Shown here: in pieces, positions 11,900 through 24,800 of the stretch
Layout of the letters: each line of letters starts with the position of its first letter
Position numbering within the stretch: the first letter of the stretch is position 1
Assembly: GCA_004154925.1 (NCBI GenBank)
Contig: QJNS01000311.1
Coordinates: 1 to 64,000 of the forward strand
Length of the DNA stretch: 64,000 bases
DNA from: Monosporascus cannonballus
Taxonomy: Eukaryota > Ascomycota > Sordariomycetes > Xylariales
Reading direction: 5' to 3'
Translations under genes and position numbers: made by a program
Notes under the pieces: model-generated
Told to the model about the DNA's origin: nothing
The model's database searches: none
The model's input: the letters and a program-made list of their open reading frames with translations, nothing else

Positions 11900-14800
11900 A
11901 TCGTTTAACGTAAATAGTTTTTAAAAAAACCCCCAAAAAATTATTTTTTAATAATTTCGAAAAAATATAATAAAGATATTAAATATTTTATAAAAACTGT
12001 GCGCAAAAAATAACGAAAAACTTTTAAAACTAATATTTAATACTTTAATATTTAGATATAAATTAACCTGATAATAAAAAGCCCAATTTTTAAAAACGCC
12101 TAAATTACCTTAATTATCTAAAAAAAATTACGGTATAGGATTTACTTAAGGAATTAAAAGATTAATTCGTCCTTTTTTTGCTAAATACTATTTCGACGAT
12201 ACATAAAGATTATCGCAAAACTTTATACCTAATTAAAGTAGGCCATATAAAATTTAATTAATAATATTAAATTTAATACGTTATTTATATTGAAATAAAA
12301 ATATATAACTTTCAAAAAATTAAAAAAACGTTTATTGTAAAAGATTTTTTAAATGCCGTAAAAAAACGTTTCGTACTAGATTAAAAACAACGCAAATTAA
12401 TTAACCTTATTAAGGACAATTTTTTTTGGCAAATCTATAATAAACTTAAAGAATTTTAAAAATTAATTTTTGGCCATATATAATAAAAACAAATTAAGGG
12501 CCAAAACCAAAGAACCTAAGATGTTCGCTATTATAGCACCAAGACCGCAATTTAAAAAAAATATTATCATAACTTAATATAAGTTTTATTTCGTTAAATG
12601 CGCTTAAAAAGAAAAAAATATTCCTGCTTAATTACGTCAAACAAAACTTATTTATAAATATTTTGTAATTACGGGAGTAATTATCCGGAAATTTCGTTAT
12701 TTAAATTAAAAAGATATTAAGGAAATTCGTAAACGATTTAAATATAATTAATAAAAAAACTTTAGAAAAACTTTATAAAACTTTTTAAATAAAAAGAGTT
12801 ATTTAGAAAATTATAAAACGGATAACGTTTATCTTTATAATATAATTCGATAATATTATTACGGTATTTATCGATTTACGTATCTTTAATCTCCTTAATT
12901 TAATTCCAGAGATTTATATTATTATTTACTTTAATACCTATTTTTTATTTTAATTTACCTTAATCGATAATTATAAGGCTAAATATTTAGTAAATTTTAA
13001 AAACTTAGTCGTTTTTAGTATCTTTATATTAAATATTTCGAGAAATATAATAAAAAAGGATATTTTTTAATTTTTAATTAATAATACCAAAAAAATAATT
13101 AAAGAAGCATTATATAAAACCTTTAGTAAGTTAAAATATAATTTTATATTTATTAATATAATAATATAAATAAAAATTTTTACGTTAATATTATTTTAAA
13201 AACTTTATTTCGCAAAATTAAAATTCGATATTACGGTCTGGATTATTTTTTCAAGATAAGAAAAATTAGGGAAAATATTATTTTTGCGAAATTTTAATAA
13301 ATATATAACCTAACTTTTTTCGAATATAAACCGTTTTCTTTTTATTTGAATACTTTACAAATAATTTCGTAAAATCTGATCAAACATTTAATATATTTGA
13401 TAATTAATAAAAAAAACCGTAAGAGTATTCGAAAAATTATTTACGCCTTTATACAAAAATAGAAAATCTTTAGTATTTAAAATTAGGGTACCTAAAATTT
13501 ATAGTATTAAGATCGTTTATTAAAAACGTTAAAAACGTTATAATAAAAAAATAACGCGCCGGAAATATAAGGTTTATATTCGTACGTACGTTTTTCAAAT
13601 AATTTTAAAACGCTTATTAAAAAGCCAAAACCCCTAAGCTTTTTAGCATATTATATGGGATTATTTTAATTATCTTGCAGATTACGTTAATTTTAAATAA
13701 TTTCTAATAATTCAAAATAAATATAATAAAAATATTTTCGCCTTTTTAATTATTAATCGTATTTAAAAAATAAGGTTTCGGGTGATTAAGGATTTCGAAT
13801 ATTAAATATGCAAATAATATAAACTTTTTATTTACTAAATTAAATAAAATAATAATATTAAAATCATCGTAATAAACGGATATATAATCTATTAAATATA
13901 ATATATTAAAAAAGGAATTAAACTTGAATTTTCGCCTTTATATATTAAAAACGTTATACGAAAAAACCAAAATATAAGCCAAAACTTAATTAATAAAAAT
14001 TTTAAAATAAGGTTAAACATAAATCTTCCTAAACAATTCTAGTTTAAAGCAATAAAAATAATAACGTAACTATATAATATAAGCCCACATTACTTTTACG
14101 ATTAACTTTTATTTAATAAGATATTTATTCGTTAATTTAAATAATATTTCCGTTAATATAGCCTTATCGTAATTAACGTAATTATTGTAAATCTTAAATC
14201 TAATTAATTTGAGATTTTCGCAAATAACATACAAATATATCTATTAATAAAAAGGCAAAAAGCAAAAATACACAAATAAATATAAAAAGTTAAATTAAAA
14301 GCTTATATCGGATATTTGGTAAAATACCTAATTTCTAATATTTATCGAATATAAATGCCCGAATTCTACAAAGTTATTATTATACGTAATATTACGTTCG
14401 ATAGAGATAATTTTTTATTAACCAAAAAAAGAAAAAAAAAACGTTTGTCCTAGTTATAAGTCCAGAATTCGTACAAAATCTCCATATCTTTAAAAGCTTA
14501 ATTAAAAAAAAATCTAGTTTTCGAAATACTTAATACGTAAAATAACTTACATGTTAATTATAACATTTTAAAAAACGTAAAGAGTTTTGATTCCGAATTT
14601 AAAAATTCGATAAATAACTAATTGGGTGGTTAAAATATAGAGGTAAGGGAGTTTATAGATAAAACTGGAGTTAATCGTAAATTTTTAATTCTTAAAAATA
14701 TTTCTAACCCGGAAAATAAGGTCCAAAAAAAGCTTAAAAAACGAAATTTAATTATTCGTTAAAGCTAAGACTTTATTTCTTTTTAAAAATATAAAGCCCG

Positions 14801-16870
14801 CGGAATATCTACAAATTTATCTCGAAAAAAATAATACGAAAAAAACCTCCTAGGAAATATATTTAACGGAAACTATAAGTAAATAAGCTTATTCGTATAT
14901 AGCTAAAGTTATGTTCGGAACTTTAATAAACAAAAAAAGTTCCGGTAATTAGAAAATTTTTGCCTCCCGTATTCCCATATCTAAAAAAACAAAGAAAAAT
15001 AATTATAAACACTTATTTGTAAAAATGAAAAATTACGAAAACGAAAAAATCTTAATAATATTAAAAACGGCGGCGCTTATTCGGTAAACGTTATCGTAAT
15101 TTACGGAAATAATAAAATATATTTAACACTGAATCTAAATTAAAAGAAAATTAATTATTTATTTTCGTTATCATAATATACAGCAAAATAAGAATATAAA
15201 AAGCTTCATATTTTCTATATAATAATAACGGTAAAAATACTGCAAAAAATATTAAAAAGCTAGGCGTAATACCTGGCAAATCTAGAATCCATAAAAATTA
15301 ATTAATTAAACCGTTCAAATTTTAGAAAAATTTCAAAAAATACCCTTTAGAATAAGCTTTTAAAAAAGATATTAAAAAACTTAAGGCGCTTACAAAACGC
15401 GGAATATGGAAAAAAATACCAAGTATATAAGTTAAGTTTAAATTAATTCTTTTAAAGTAAGTTTTTATATATAAATTCGATAAAAATAATTAGTTAAAAC
15501 GCTATAAATTATGTATTTACTTATCTAATAATTTTTAAAAAACCAATTTACTTATTAATACTTATGTTATTATATTTACGGCTAAATCTTTTAAAATAAC
15601 TATAGCTATGATTATTAAATTTAGTCTTAAAATACGTTAATTCGATATCGAAATAGCTTTTTTAAATATTTTTCGCAAAAAACAGGCTAAAATAACTTGT
15701 ATTTTTTTCGATAACTTTAAAAAAAACGGAATATACGTAAAGTTCGAACGAACGTTATATAGATTTAAGGATTTATTTTTATTGTAATATCGGGAATCTC
15801 TTTTTATTTTACAAAAATTAAAGTTTATCGTATTTTTAGAAAAACCGAACTTGTTTTATAATAAATAACGTACGTTTATTTTAATATTTTTTTATTAATA
15901 ATTTATTATTTTTCCATTATTGAAAAAATTTACACCAAATTAATAAATTACTTTAAAGCTAAAGGGAATATATAGAGTTAAAAACTAAGGCGAAACGAAT
16001 TAATTTTTAAGTATTCGAATAATCCGAGATAAATTAAAGAAAATCTTTTTTTGATTTAGGTCATTTAAATTAAAAATATCGTTATTGGTTTTAGGCTTAT
16101 AAAAAGTGTTTACGTATTATTAACCCCTTTAAAGATTAAAAAGTTTACTTTTAATACCGGGATAACGTTTAAAAAGTAAATCAAAAATTATTAAAAATGT
16201 ATAAGCTTTATTTTATATATAAGAATAATAATCTGCTTAAATATAATGTACGTAAGTTTCGTATTATTAAAATTCTGAATTAATCCGTTCAATAAATATA
16301 TTAAAACTGTTAATAAGGTAATTAGTTATTTTTATTATATATATTTTCTAACAATCGTATACGGAAATAAAAATATAAAAACTCGAATATTTTTAATAGT
16401 AAAAAACGTATCGTTTGCTAATAATCCCAAAACCTAACGATTTTTCCAGGGTTATATAATAATTTTTTTTGAAAATTAATTATATAAAAAGTAATTTATT
16501 AAGTAACGGTAATAACTTTTATATTAAAAGCTAAATTATTCGCCTTAAAATATACGGTTAAAAAGCTATGATTTTTAAATATTTATTTCGAAATTTAAAG
16601 TTAATATTAAATTAATTTTCAAGTTTTTTATATAATAATTAGCAAATAATTAGATTTATAACAAAAAAACCGAAAGAATTCATATTTAATTATATTACGT
16701 TAATATATAAAATATATAATTACGTTAAAAATAAATTCGTAAATCGTTTAATATAACTTATTTATTTATAATTTAAATATTTATTAACGGATTAACGAAA
16801 GAGTTTTTCGAATAATAATTTAAATATTTTAAATTATTTTTTAATTTATAAAATTTATAACAAATATAAT
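11900..16870 (+). pseudogene. Copia gag-pol remnant
   Basis: No long open frame survives, but short stretches on the plus strand can be matched to Copia Pol. These are an RT palm-like segment around 15870-15960, the RT segment at 16004-16033, and the RNase H region from about 16330 to 16800 (ASFADDP-like, then SQGY-like FFQGYI, then QTIRFITK-like). Gag, protease and integrase should lie to the left in this family, but I cannot mark their borders because decay is too strong. Stops are mostly TAA and TAG created at former CAA, CAG and TGG codons. Confidence 0.75.
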
Positions 16871-16929
16871 CGGAAAAACGCAAAAGTAAACAAAATACGT
16901 AATATTTTATTAGGCCCAAAGCCTCTGGA

Positions 16930-17690
16930 GCCAACGTTCCTTAACTTTTAAAAAAAAACAAAGGAAACCATTATTGTTATTACTGCTATATTTATGGCAG
17001 AAATAAATCGAAAAGCTGTCCAACCAGGGCCAGCACCTGCGCGCGTATGGCAGGCGCACCATCGGCAGACGTTATAACAGCAGGCGCACTCGTATTTTTC
17101 TGTTCTTTTTTTTACTTTTCGAAAAGTATACGAATAGCCGTACGAAAACGGTCCACCTTTTGTAATCTCGGTTAACACCTTTCCTAAAGTATAAAAGCGG
17201 GGGTAAAAAAAACAAATACGGCAGAAGGCGTCGTTTTCGAACGTTTTTACAAGGCGCATTACGGCGGCGCGGATAACGGTAAGGTTACGATTAGTAATTA
17301 ATAAAAAAAAGAAATTTTAAAAAAATAAAAAAGTATATATACCGGTACGTAAATATGCCCGGAAACATAACGCCAATAACGATTACTTACAGCGGCATCG
17401 TAATACGTATCGTCGGAACGGCCGGCGAACGCGGAACGTAAATAAGTAAAGTAAGGTTCGGCACGGCATATTTTACATACGGAACGTTAACGGGACGGGC
17501 GAACGGGCGTTACGGAGATTATAGGCATAAAAGCAGGTACGAGCGTAAGCGAGGTAAAAATATCTTGTTTGCGTTCGGCGTTAGCCGTGGTATTTACGGT
17601 AATAACGGCGATAACGGTAACGGCGGCGGCGTCCGCGTACGTTATGCGTATTACGCAAATGCAAACGGCTATAATCCGTTAAATTTAAAA
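16930..17690. other. CpG-rich island inside the Copia 3' region, with antisense ORF
   Basis: Between the RNase H remnant and the 3' LTR lie about 1.2 kb, long for a Copia tail. Part of it is far less AT-rich than the rest. The minus strand at 17259-16948 holds an uninterrupted 103-codon frame with several cysteines (for example ECACCYNVCRWCAC). From 17340 to 17660 CpG is abundant while CpA and TpG are scarce, and one plus-strand frame there reads as Gly/Asn-rich. It could be a captured host fragment, an extra retrotransposon ORF, or chance. No family is recognised. Confidence 0.4.
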
Positions 17691-18091
17691 AAATATTTAT
17701 TATAATTATTATTAATAAATTTAAATAAAATCATTTAATAATAATAATAATTACGTTATTATTAATATTAATATTATAATTATTTATTTAATATAACATA
17801 TTTATAAAATTATTATATAAATTGAAAAAATAAGTTTTTGATACGTAAAAATAATAAAAAAATAAATAAGCAAAATATAAACCTTATTATTTCGTTATTT
17901 ATTATTAGGGCAATAATAAAACAAAATAAATATAATAATAATTTTTTTCTTATATACTTAATATATATATAACTTATTTTTTTATTAATTAAATTAATTA
18001 ATTATATTTTTTTATTTCTGTAATTATTTGAAAATTATAAAAATTGCGATAAATAAATTCAAAAAAATAACTCCTTTTTATTTAACGGGTA

Positions 18092-18278
18092 TATCGTGGA
18101 ATAAGGGTATCTGTGTTAGTTATCAAGCTCCATAGCACCCAGAAGAACCTTATTCCGGCGCTCCTACAGTATATAGAGAGCTTCCTAGCTACCGCTCCTT
18201 GGAGCTTAATTCTAGTCAGACAATTATCACTCCCCACATTCTATGCAACCTTTTCTCGCGATCAGCCTAACTGTGACA
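18092..18278 (+). repeat. 3' LTR of the Copia element
   Basis: 187-bp partner of 11362-11548. Its inner start is mutated (TATC for TGTC) while its outer end AACTGTGACA is preserved. It is followed directly by the ACTTT target-site duplicate and then by intron 1 sequence of the host gene. Confidence 0.93.
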
Positions 18279-18600
18279 ACTTTGCCATACCAACTGCGAA
18301 AAAGAACCAAAAGGTCGCCATGATATAGCCGCGCTGAAACATCCACGAAATAGCTGCTAACACAACGCTCGCAATCCAATCCAGCCAAAGCATGGCAATG
18401 TATATCGTGACTCTGTCGGATCGCCTCCATGAGAGTATGGACTGTTCCCCAGCCCTTCATGCTGCAAATATTGCGGCGCATATCGCAAAGCCAAAGAAAA
18501 GACTGCAGATGTTCATATCATCTTCGTTCATAGGTTCTCTTGTCCACCAGTCGGGCACGAGGAGACCTTGCCGGTCTTGTTCGGGTGTGGCCGTGGGCAT

Positions 18601-20414
18601 CGTGGAAGATTCTTTTCATGAGAACCAAAGAAAGAACAACAATACAAGAGCAGACGGCGAGGCACAATAGAAGGAGCAAACGAGGGACTAGAAGAGGACG
18701 AATAATATAACATCGAAAGCCAACCGAGTGGAGGTACGAGGTAAATGAATTCAGTATCAAAGTCATTAGGAAAGGAGACTATGCATGGGAAATAGCCGCG
18801 TTCAGGAGCGCGCTTGCTAGGACTTCATCCATGGATCTTACAAAGGGAGTTGTAATGGCGTACATGCTGCGGTATGCGGTTGTCTCGTAAAGAGTATTTT
18901 GTGGCGTTTTTCTTTCGTCTCCAACCACTAGTAAGGGTCGGGGCCGAAGGTTCAGCATAACAACCATGACACCGCTCTTAACTAAATGCGCGAGCTGGTA
19001 GCCATTCCAGTGGCAGTAGCATTAGTAAGGGTTCAGGTAATAGAAAGGATGAATAGGCACGGGTTATACAAAATCTAGGCTCTACCAAACACCGCAATCG
19101 CGTCCCGGGTGAACTAGGTGAGGTCCACTCCCAGGAGAATTACCGTATACTAAAACCGCCAACCAAAACTATCACCTGAATTGCCATCAAGGGCCACATG
19201 AGTCTGTTTTCATGAGCTACTTAGCCGATTTGCTAGGCTTACTTAGTCGGCAGCGAAGTTCCATTGAATACATTGGATCGGCTATTCCAATGCTTTGTGT
19301 TAGCAATAACCACCATGTCTGATCACACACCAGGGCACAATCAACTGGGAGCGTGATATTGTTGATATCAAGGTGACCCTTGTGGAGGGGAGTTGTGGAT
19401 GACTTGACTAATCCCGAGAGTTACGTAACTAACACCACAACTTTCCAGAAAGATTACTCGGGCGCCCCGCCTTCTACTGACACAATTCAACGAACACTGC
19501 TGCGAATGGGGCCTTCCCCAGACGGAGGTGCCCATCCCCTCTCACTCATTGGCTGGCCTAACACGATATTCAATCGCAAACGTTCCCAATTCGGGGGAGA
19601 ATCCATTGCGATTCAGCAACTGGGATCCATTAGCAAACAACTATAAAGATGAAACCTGCGAAACTCAGTCTAAGAACCTGAGTAGAAACCAGCTTCGGAT
19701 CTATTCTTCCGTGCCAAGGGCTAAGGGGCACCGCTTTCTGCACATGAAATACCTACCTATGGCGCTAAGACGGAGTTTGCAGGCGACAAATCCAACGAAA
19801 TGCGAACTAATATTAAAACCACAATCTGTTAATTACAGAAGCTACAGGTTACCTTAAACGGAAGGGGACGGCCCGCTGCGTATAAAAAGGAAACTATAAT
19901 TGGTCCATTGAGTGGTCACATTAAGCACGAAGGGCCGGCGCAAAGCTAGTAGGACAATAAGGGGGCTAAGGCGCCGAAAGGCAAGTTTTTAAGGGAGAGA
20001 TTTTAGTATACCCTTTAGCAGGCTAGTTGCCCTAGTCACTTCTGCTATGGGTACTGAGGCTGAAAATAACTTACGTTTAATGCTACCACGTGCCTCGTCA
20101 GCGCATATATGCCCTCCCTTTAAAGCCCCAAATCCAAACACGAATGAAGGGGGCCGTATGGTAGTCGCTAACCTCCGGCGTCGCTTCATCGCCAAGGCCG
20201 GAGGTCTTGGGCTCCTCGCTCCGTCTCCTGCCCCCCTTCTCCTACGGGGTCGACGGCTCCCAAAGTTGATGGTTAGGGTTAACTATAAGGCAGACGGCGG
20301 TCCTCATTTGCGCATTATGGCTGGCGCGGGCCTCGCAAGCCATAATACGCCCAAGAGGAAGGGGCGTTAACCCTCTTTACCCCCCCAAAGTCCGCGGCTC
20401 TAAGGTTTCAAGAT
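18601..20414. other. Upstream region of the disrupted gene; no further gene seen
   Basis: Balanced composition. The part next to 18600 should hold the leader and promoter of the membrane-protein gene. An out-of-frame ATG lies about 20 bases upstream of the chosen start. At 19989-20370 both strands are open (68 and 107 codons) in a G/C-rich stretch, but neither product resembles anything known to me. At about 20310-20350 an inverted repeat (GCATTATGGCT / AGCCATAATACGC) could form a hairpin. Confidence 0.4.
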
Positions 20415-20419
20415 ATTAC

Positions 20420-20814
20420 TGTTATGACCTAACGGTCTTAGCTTCTTTGCGGACGGTCGGGCCCACGAAAAAGACAAACACCGACCGCCGCCAAGATGTC
20501 ACGTAACCAGCTCAAAGGTTTCAAGGTGCCAAGCACCTTGAGCCCCTTAAGCCGGCGAAGGAGCTTAAAGGGCTTAACGGGCTTAAGGGTTTAAACCGCT
20601 TAAGCACTTTAAGCCAGAACAAAGATATATACGTTTATTATTTCCATAATTTACATAATTTTAATTTATAATAATAATTCGTTATTTAAAATATTTTTAA
20701 TATTATAAAATATAATACGTTATTATATTAATTATTTAATTTTTAAAATATTTTTATTAATATAAATCCGTATAATTAAGGTTTAATAATTAATTAAATT
20801 TTTTAGCTGTTACA
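20420..20814 (+). repeat. 5' LTR of chromovirus A
   Basis: 395 bp, starting TGTTATGACC and ending CTGTTACA (originally CCGTCACA). The left half is well preserved and contains iterated AAGGGCTTAA-type motifs; the right half is strongly AT-converted. Confidence 0.9.
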
Positions 20815-21174
20815 TATTATAAGTTTTTATTTAATAATACCGTTAAACTTTGAGCATTATCGCCGACATTATATTTATTAATGAATAACTCGAATAATCT
20901 ATTTATTAAGTCCTTAATAAGCCGGATATTAGAATAAAATCCGCTTTTTCGCGAAAAAGTTTTCCGACATTTAAATGCCATAAATAAACGTATTTTCCAG
21001 CTTAAAAAAAGATAATAATGACCTTATAACGTTCTTTTAAGCCGTCCATAAAAGACTTAAAAAAAAGCTCTCGAAACCGAAAAACCTTTTTAAATAAGCC
21101 AGGTTATTTAGCTGAATTTTACCAAAAACCTAAAAAAGGTTCTTAAATTTTTTAGGCTGGAATTTTTCGATAGG
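20815..21174 (+). pseudogene. 5' internal region of chromovirus A
   Basis: The untranslated leader and start of gag of copy A. It matches the reverse complement of 28010-28373 (the same part of copy B) and the sequence following the LTRs at 35624 and 36577 (shared TATAAG-TTTTTATTTAATAATA). It stops at the ATAGG target site where copy B entered and resumes at 28797. Confidence 0.8.
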
Positions 21175-21597
21175 TGTGACGGCTAGGGGGTTTAATCAAC
21201 TATTAAACCTTAGTCGTACGAGTTTATATTGGCAGGAGTATCGTGAGAATCTAAATAATAGATATAATAACGTATTACGTTTCGTAATACCAAGGGTGCC
21301 TTGGGTAACGAATTGTTATTGCAAGCTGAAATTATTTAAATTATGAAAATAATAAGCATATATATTTTTTCCTGGATTCCGTTAGATCTCATAAATTATT
21401 CCGGATCTATATCGAATAATTACATAGATCCCGTTAAATCCTTGAGATTATTCCGGATCCATATCGGATAACTGCATGGATTCCGTTAGATCTCTTAAAT
21501 CATTCCGGATCTATATTACGTAATTTTAACTTATTTAGGTCCTATTTCGGTTACTAAATCATTGTTTTCGAAACCCTTCTTTAGTTAGATTTTAATA
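21175..21597 (-). repeat. 3' LTR of chromovirus B
   Basis: 423 bp, starting TGTGACGG on the plus strand. The interior holds about three copies of a ~51-bp tandem unit containing GGATCTATATC at about 21370-21530. The far end is AT-converted (TTTTAATA for GTCATAACA). Confidence 0.9.
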
Positions 21598-21630
21598 CGA
21601 TTTCTCTTTTCCCCAAATTTTGCCTTTAAG

Positions 21631-21836
21631 TGTGAGAATACAGCCCCTATGAGGATGAGGCTGGTAGCCGACCAGCCACCGATCAGCCACCGACCCACTC
21701 ACTAGTATAAATCCACCATCTGGCAGCTAGTGGGAAACGCCAGATGGAAGTAACCTAATACACTCACTTCTTGGAATCTGCTCTACGACTGGTCGGAGAT
21801 CACCTCACCCAGCTCACAGCTATCCATTATCTTACA
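21631..21836 (+). mobile_element. Solo LTR, family S1, 206 bp
   Basis: It starts TGTGAGAATACAG, ends ATTATCTTACA and is flanked by perfect 5-bp TSDs TTAAG (21626-21630 and 21837-21841). A related, RIP-mutated copy lies at 46369-46575. It carries little RIP damage compared with its surroundings, so it probably inserted late. Orientation is arbitrary, because no internal domain is left. Confidence 0.88.
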
Positions 21837-21841
21837 TTAAG

Positions 21842-24800
21842 ATTTTTTTGGTAAGTTTTTTCTTTGCTTATTACCATGTCTGGCCGGGTTATTAAAAATC
21901 GCAAACGTATTAATCTCCCCCAAAAAACGCGAAATTTTAATTTTTTTTATTTTTAATTCTGGTTTTGAAATTATGCCTTATACGCCCTGTTTTAGTACTG
22001 GCGATTTTGCACCATATCGGATAGTATAACGCGTTATTAATAATATATTTGAAAAAATATTATTACGATAGTTTTGGTTTTTTTTCCTTTTTAAATAATA
22101 TTAATAAAAAAATAAAACGCTTTTAATTAAAAAGAGTTTTCGCTCGATAATATTTTCGTAATATTCGTTAAAAATTATTAATAATATTTCGTCGTTTAAA
22201 CGAAATATTATTTCGTTTAAAACGTTTTCGTATTTAATAAGATTTTTTTTTCGTAAAAAAGAAGTAAACATAATTAACCGAGATTTCTAAATTTTGGATA
22301 AATTAAAAGAATAAGAAAAAACTGATGATTTAAAAGCGGAACGCGAATATTTAAAAATTGAATTTCGTATTCCGTTCCCCGAATACTTTTATTTTTCCGA
22401 TTTTATTATAAACGTAAATTAAAGCGCGATTATTTTCGATAATTCCGCGGTTATTAATAAAAATTCTGTAATAAATATTGGGCGTTAATAAAGTTTTTGG
22501 TAGGTTTTCAGGTATTTTCGGAATCCAAATATTTTTTTTAATTTAATTAGATACTAGATAAATCCGTTTTGTTTTCGTATATTAAAAATTTTCTTTACCT
22601 GATATATTTATTTATCTTTTACTTCCATATCGACTTATGCCGTATATATTTTAATTATATTTGTTGCTAATTTAAATAAAAAACCGTAAAAAATTGAATA
22701 AAGTTTAACTTTTAATAAAAGCTTTAATTAATAATGATTTTCTGAGATTTTCTTAATGATTTTGTATAAACCGATATACTTAAAATTAAGTTTTTTGTTT
22801 GGTCGTTTTATTTAAATGTTTTTAATAACGAAAAAAATTATTTTCCCTTTTTCGAAAATTAATCCTTTTAATCTTTTCTAATTATAATATTTACTTATTT
22901 AATTACGTACGAATTACAGTTCTATTTTTATTTCTTAATATAACTGTTTTAATTATTCCGATATAAAAATTGTTTTAACGTTAATTAGGCCGTTATTACG
23001 TACCTTTTTGTAAATATTTAAAATAAAAATAAAATTTACGTTTGTTAATATTATTTTAATGTTTTTATAATAACTGGTATTATAAGTTAATTATATAATT
23101 AATAATTTTTTAACTTAAATCTTTTATTCGTAATTAATGTAATATCGGAAATAAAATTTTAAAATTTGATTTATTCATTTTATTTATTTATTTATCTAAA
23201 GTTTAAACACGTTAAATAACTTATAATTTAAGCCGTTCTATATTATAAGGCCTTATTAAAATTTTAATACAAATATCGATTCTTTATTTAAAATAATTTA
23301 TATAAATAATTCGTATATATTAAAGATATGTTTAAAGAAAATATATATTATTTGTTCGGTATTTATATTTTCGTAATATAATAAAAAATAAAAATATTTC
23401 GTAAAACGGTCGACGATTGCGAAAATATTACCTTAATATATTTCCGTAATTTAAATTTTTGATATAGGAAATTTAATAATAAAAGAAAATATAATTAAAT
23501 ATTATAATCGTATTATAACTAGTAATAATTATAATTTTCCGTATAATTTATATCGTCGAGCTTTTGCTTTGGCGCAAATATCGTATTGCCGTATAACTTT
23601 CTGTACCGTTAATTTCATTTTAAGAAAAAAATATATGCGTTAAAGCTATTTTAAGGTTATGTAAATTCCTGGATATTCGTATAATTAATACTTATATATT
23701 TTTCGTACTAAATCTTTCTGGTATTGTTTTTGGAATTTGTATTTTGTTTATTATTTAGTTTTCTAAAAAACCGTCGTTATACTATTAGATTTTTTAATAT
23801 ATATCGAAAAGTACTGCCCGAATTATCGTAATCCGCTATAAGCGTAAATATCTTTTCATAGTAATATCGAAAATTATAGAACTAATTTTAATTAATTTTT
23901 TTTCCTGGTTTAATTATTTGCTTAAGGTATTTACTTTGTTATTTTCTAAGTTTTTCCTATAAATAATAACGAAATCGAAATTTGCCAATTCCTCCACGTA
24001 TTTTAATTATTGTTCTATAAATTTCCTAGTCGTAATAAATCGGGTAAGATTTTGATAATCCGTATAAACCTTAATGTGGTACAAATTTCTCTTTAGAAAA
24101 TACCTAAATCTTTGAAATACCATAATAATGGCCATAAATTCCTTATTTAAAATGCTGTAATTAAGTTTTACTCCTTTTAATTTATACGAAAAAAATGTAA
24201 TAACGTACAATTTGCTTTAATTATTTTATTATCCGATTATTACGCCTAATACGTAATTCGAAATATCGATTTTTAATTTAACGAGGCGCTTTAAATAATA
24301 TATAATTAATATTAACTTATTAATAATTACATCCTTAATATTTCGAAATGCTTTTTCTATTTACGACGTTTATTTAAATTCTTTTTCCTCTTTTGTAAAA
24401 TTCGTTAAAGATATAATCATTTTGCTAAAATTTCGAATAAATTTTCGATAATAACTAGCAAATCCAAAAAATACTTATACCTCCATAATTGTCGTTAACG
24501 TTTGCCATTTTGTAATTACAGCGATTTTCTTAAAGTTTATCCTAATATATCGTAAAACAATAATGTATTCCAGATATTTTATTTTTTATTTATGGAATTA
24601 ATTTTTTTTTCGTATTAACAAATAACTTTACATCTTATAAAATTTGAAAAACTTTATAAATATATCCGGTATATACCTTTTTTATTTCGAAAAAAATAAA
24701 AATATCGATTAAATAGCATAGGACGAAAATATCGAGGTATTCCCGTAATATATAGTTTATTATCCGCTAAAAAGTTACTAATACGTAAGTAAATCTTATT

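Larger units (their letters stand above)
11362..18278 (+). mobile_element. Ty1/Copia LTR retrotransposon, full length, RIP-degraded
   Basis: Two 187-bp direct repeats without indels bound a 6.9-kb AT-rich body, and both flanks carry the same 5 bp ACTTT (11357-11361 and 18279-18283). The LTR begins TGTC and ends GACA in the better-preserved copies. The body reads, with many stops, as Copia Pol on the plus strand. Reverse transcriptase shows FLSIRIIRDK at 16004-16033; RNase H shows VSFANNPKT at 16408-16434, matching the family's SDASFADDPKT region. The order RT then RNase H near the 3' end is that of Copia. Nearly all LTR differences are C/T or G/A, as expected of RIP. It was inserted into intron 1 of the membrane-protein gene, in opposite orientation. 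Confidence 0.93.
10463..18600 (-). pseudogene. Seven-TM integral membrane protein gene, disrupted by a Copia element
   Basis: Three exons can be placed: exon 1 18600-18291, exon 2 11308-10946, exon 3 10888-10463. Intron 2 (10889-10945, 57 bp) has GTAATG, a CTGAC branch point and TAG. Intron 1 would be a normal 60 bp (GTATGG...TATAG), but a 6.9-kb Copia element with an ACTTT TSD now sits in it. Joining the exons gives a continuous hydrophobic segment (FWFFFAV then AFFWALQIQFLL). The ~365-residue product resembles widespread fungal seven-TM proteins of the rhodopsin/PTH11-like kind: N-terminal DWWTREP, several membrane helices, VYLQFHPVAYLIKL near the end and a polar C-terminal tail. Two further lesions are seen: an in-frame TGA at 18459-18457 in exon 1, and a +1 frameshift near 11230 in exon 2 within a G/C run. 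Function in this family is mostly unproven; the PTH11 link is by resemblance only. Confidence 0.82.

Noticed and set aside
17340..17660. Unmutated host gene inside the Copia element
   Set aside because: Codon-like pattern in one frame is Gly/Asn-rich and not recognisable; CpG excess can result from RIP sparing CpG.
20270..20285. TTAGGGTTAA, possible telomere-like repeat
   Set aside because: Only one unit; an interstitial telomere needs several tandem copies.
20047..20370. Overlapping open frames on both strands in a G/C-rich stretch
   Set aside because: Open frames are expected by chance in G/C-rich DNA; no motif, splice link or start context supports either.
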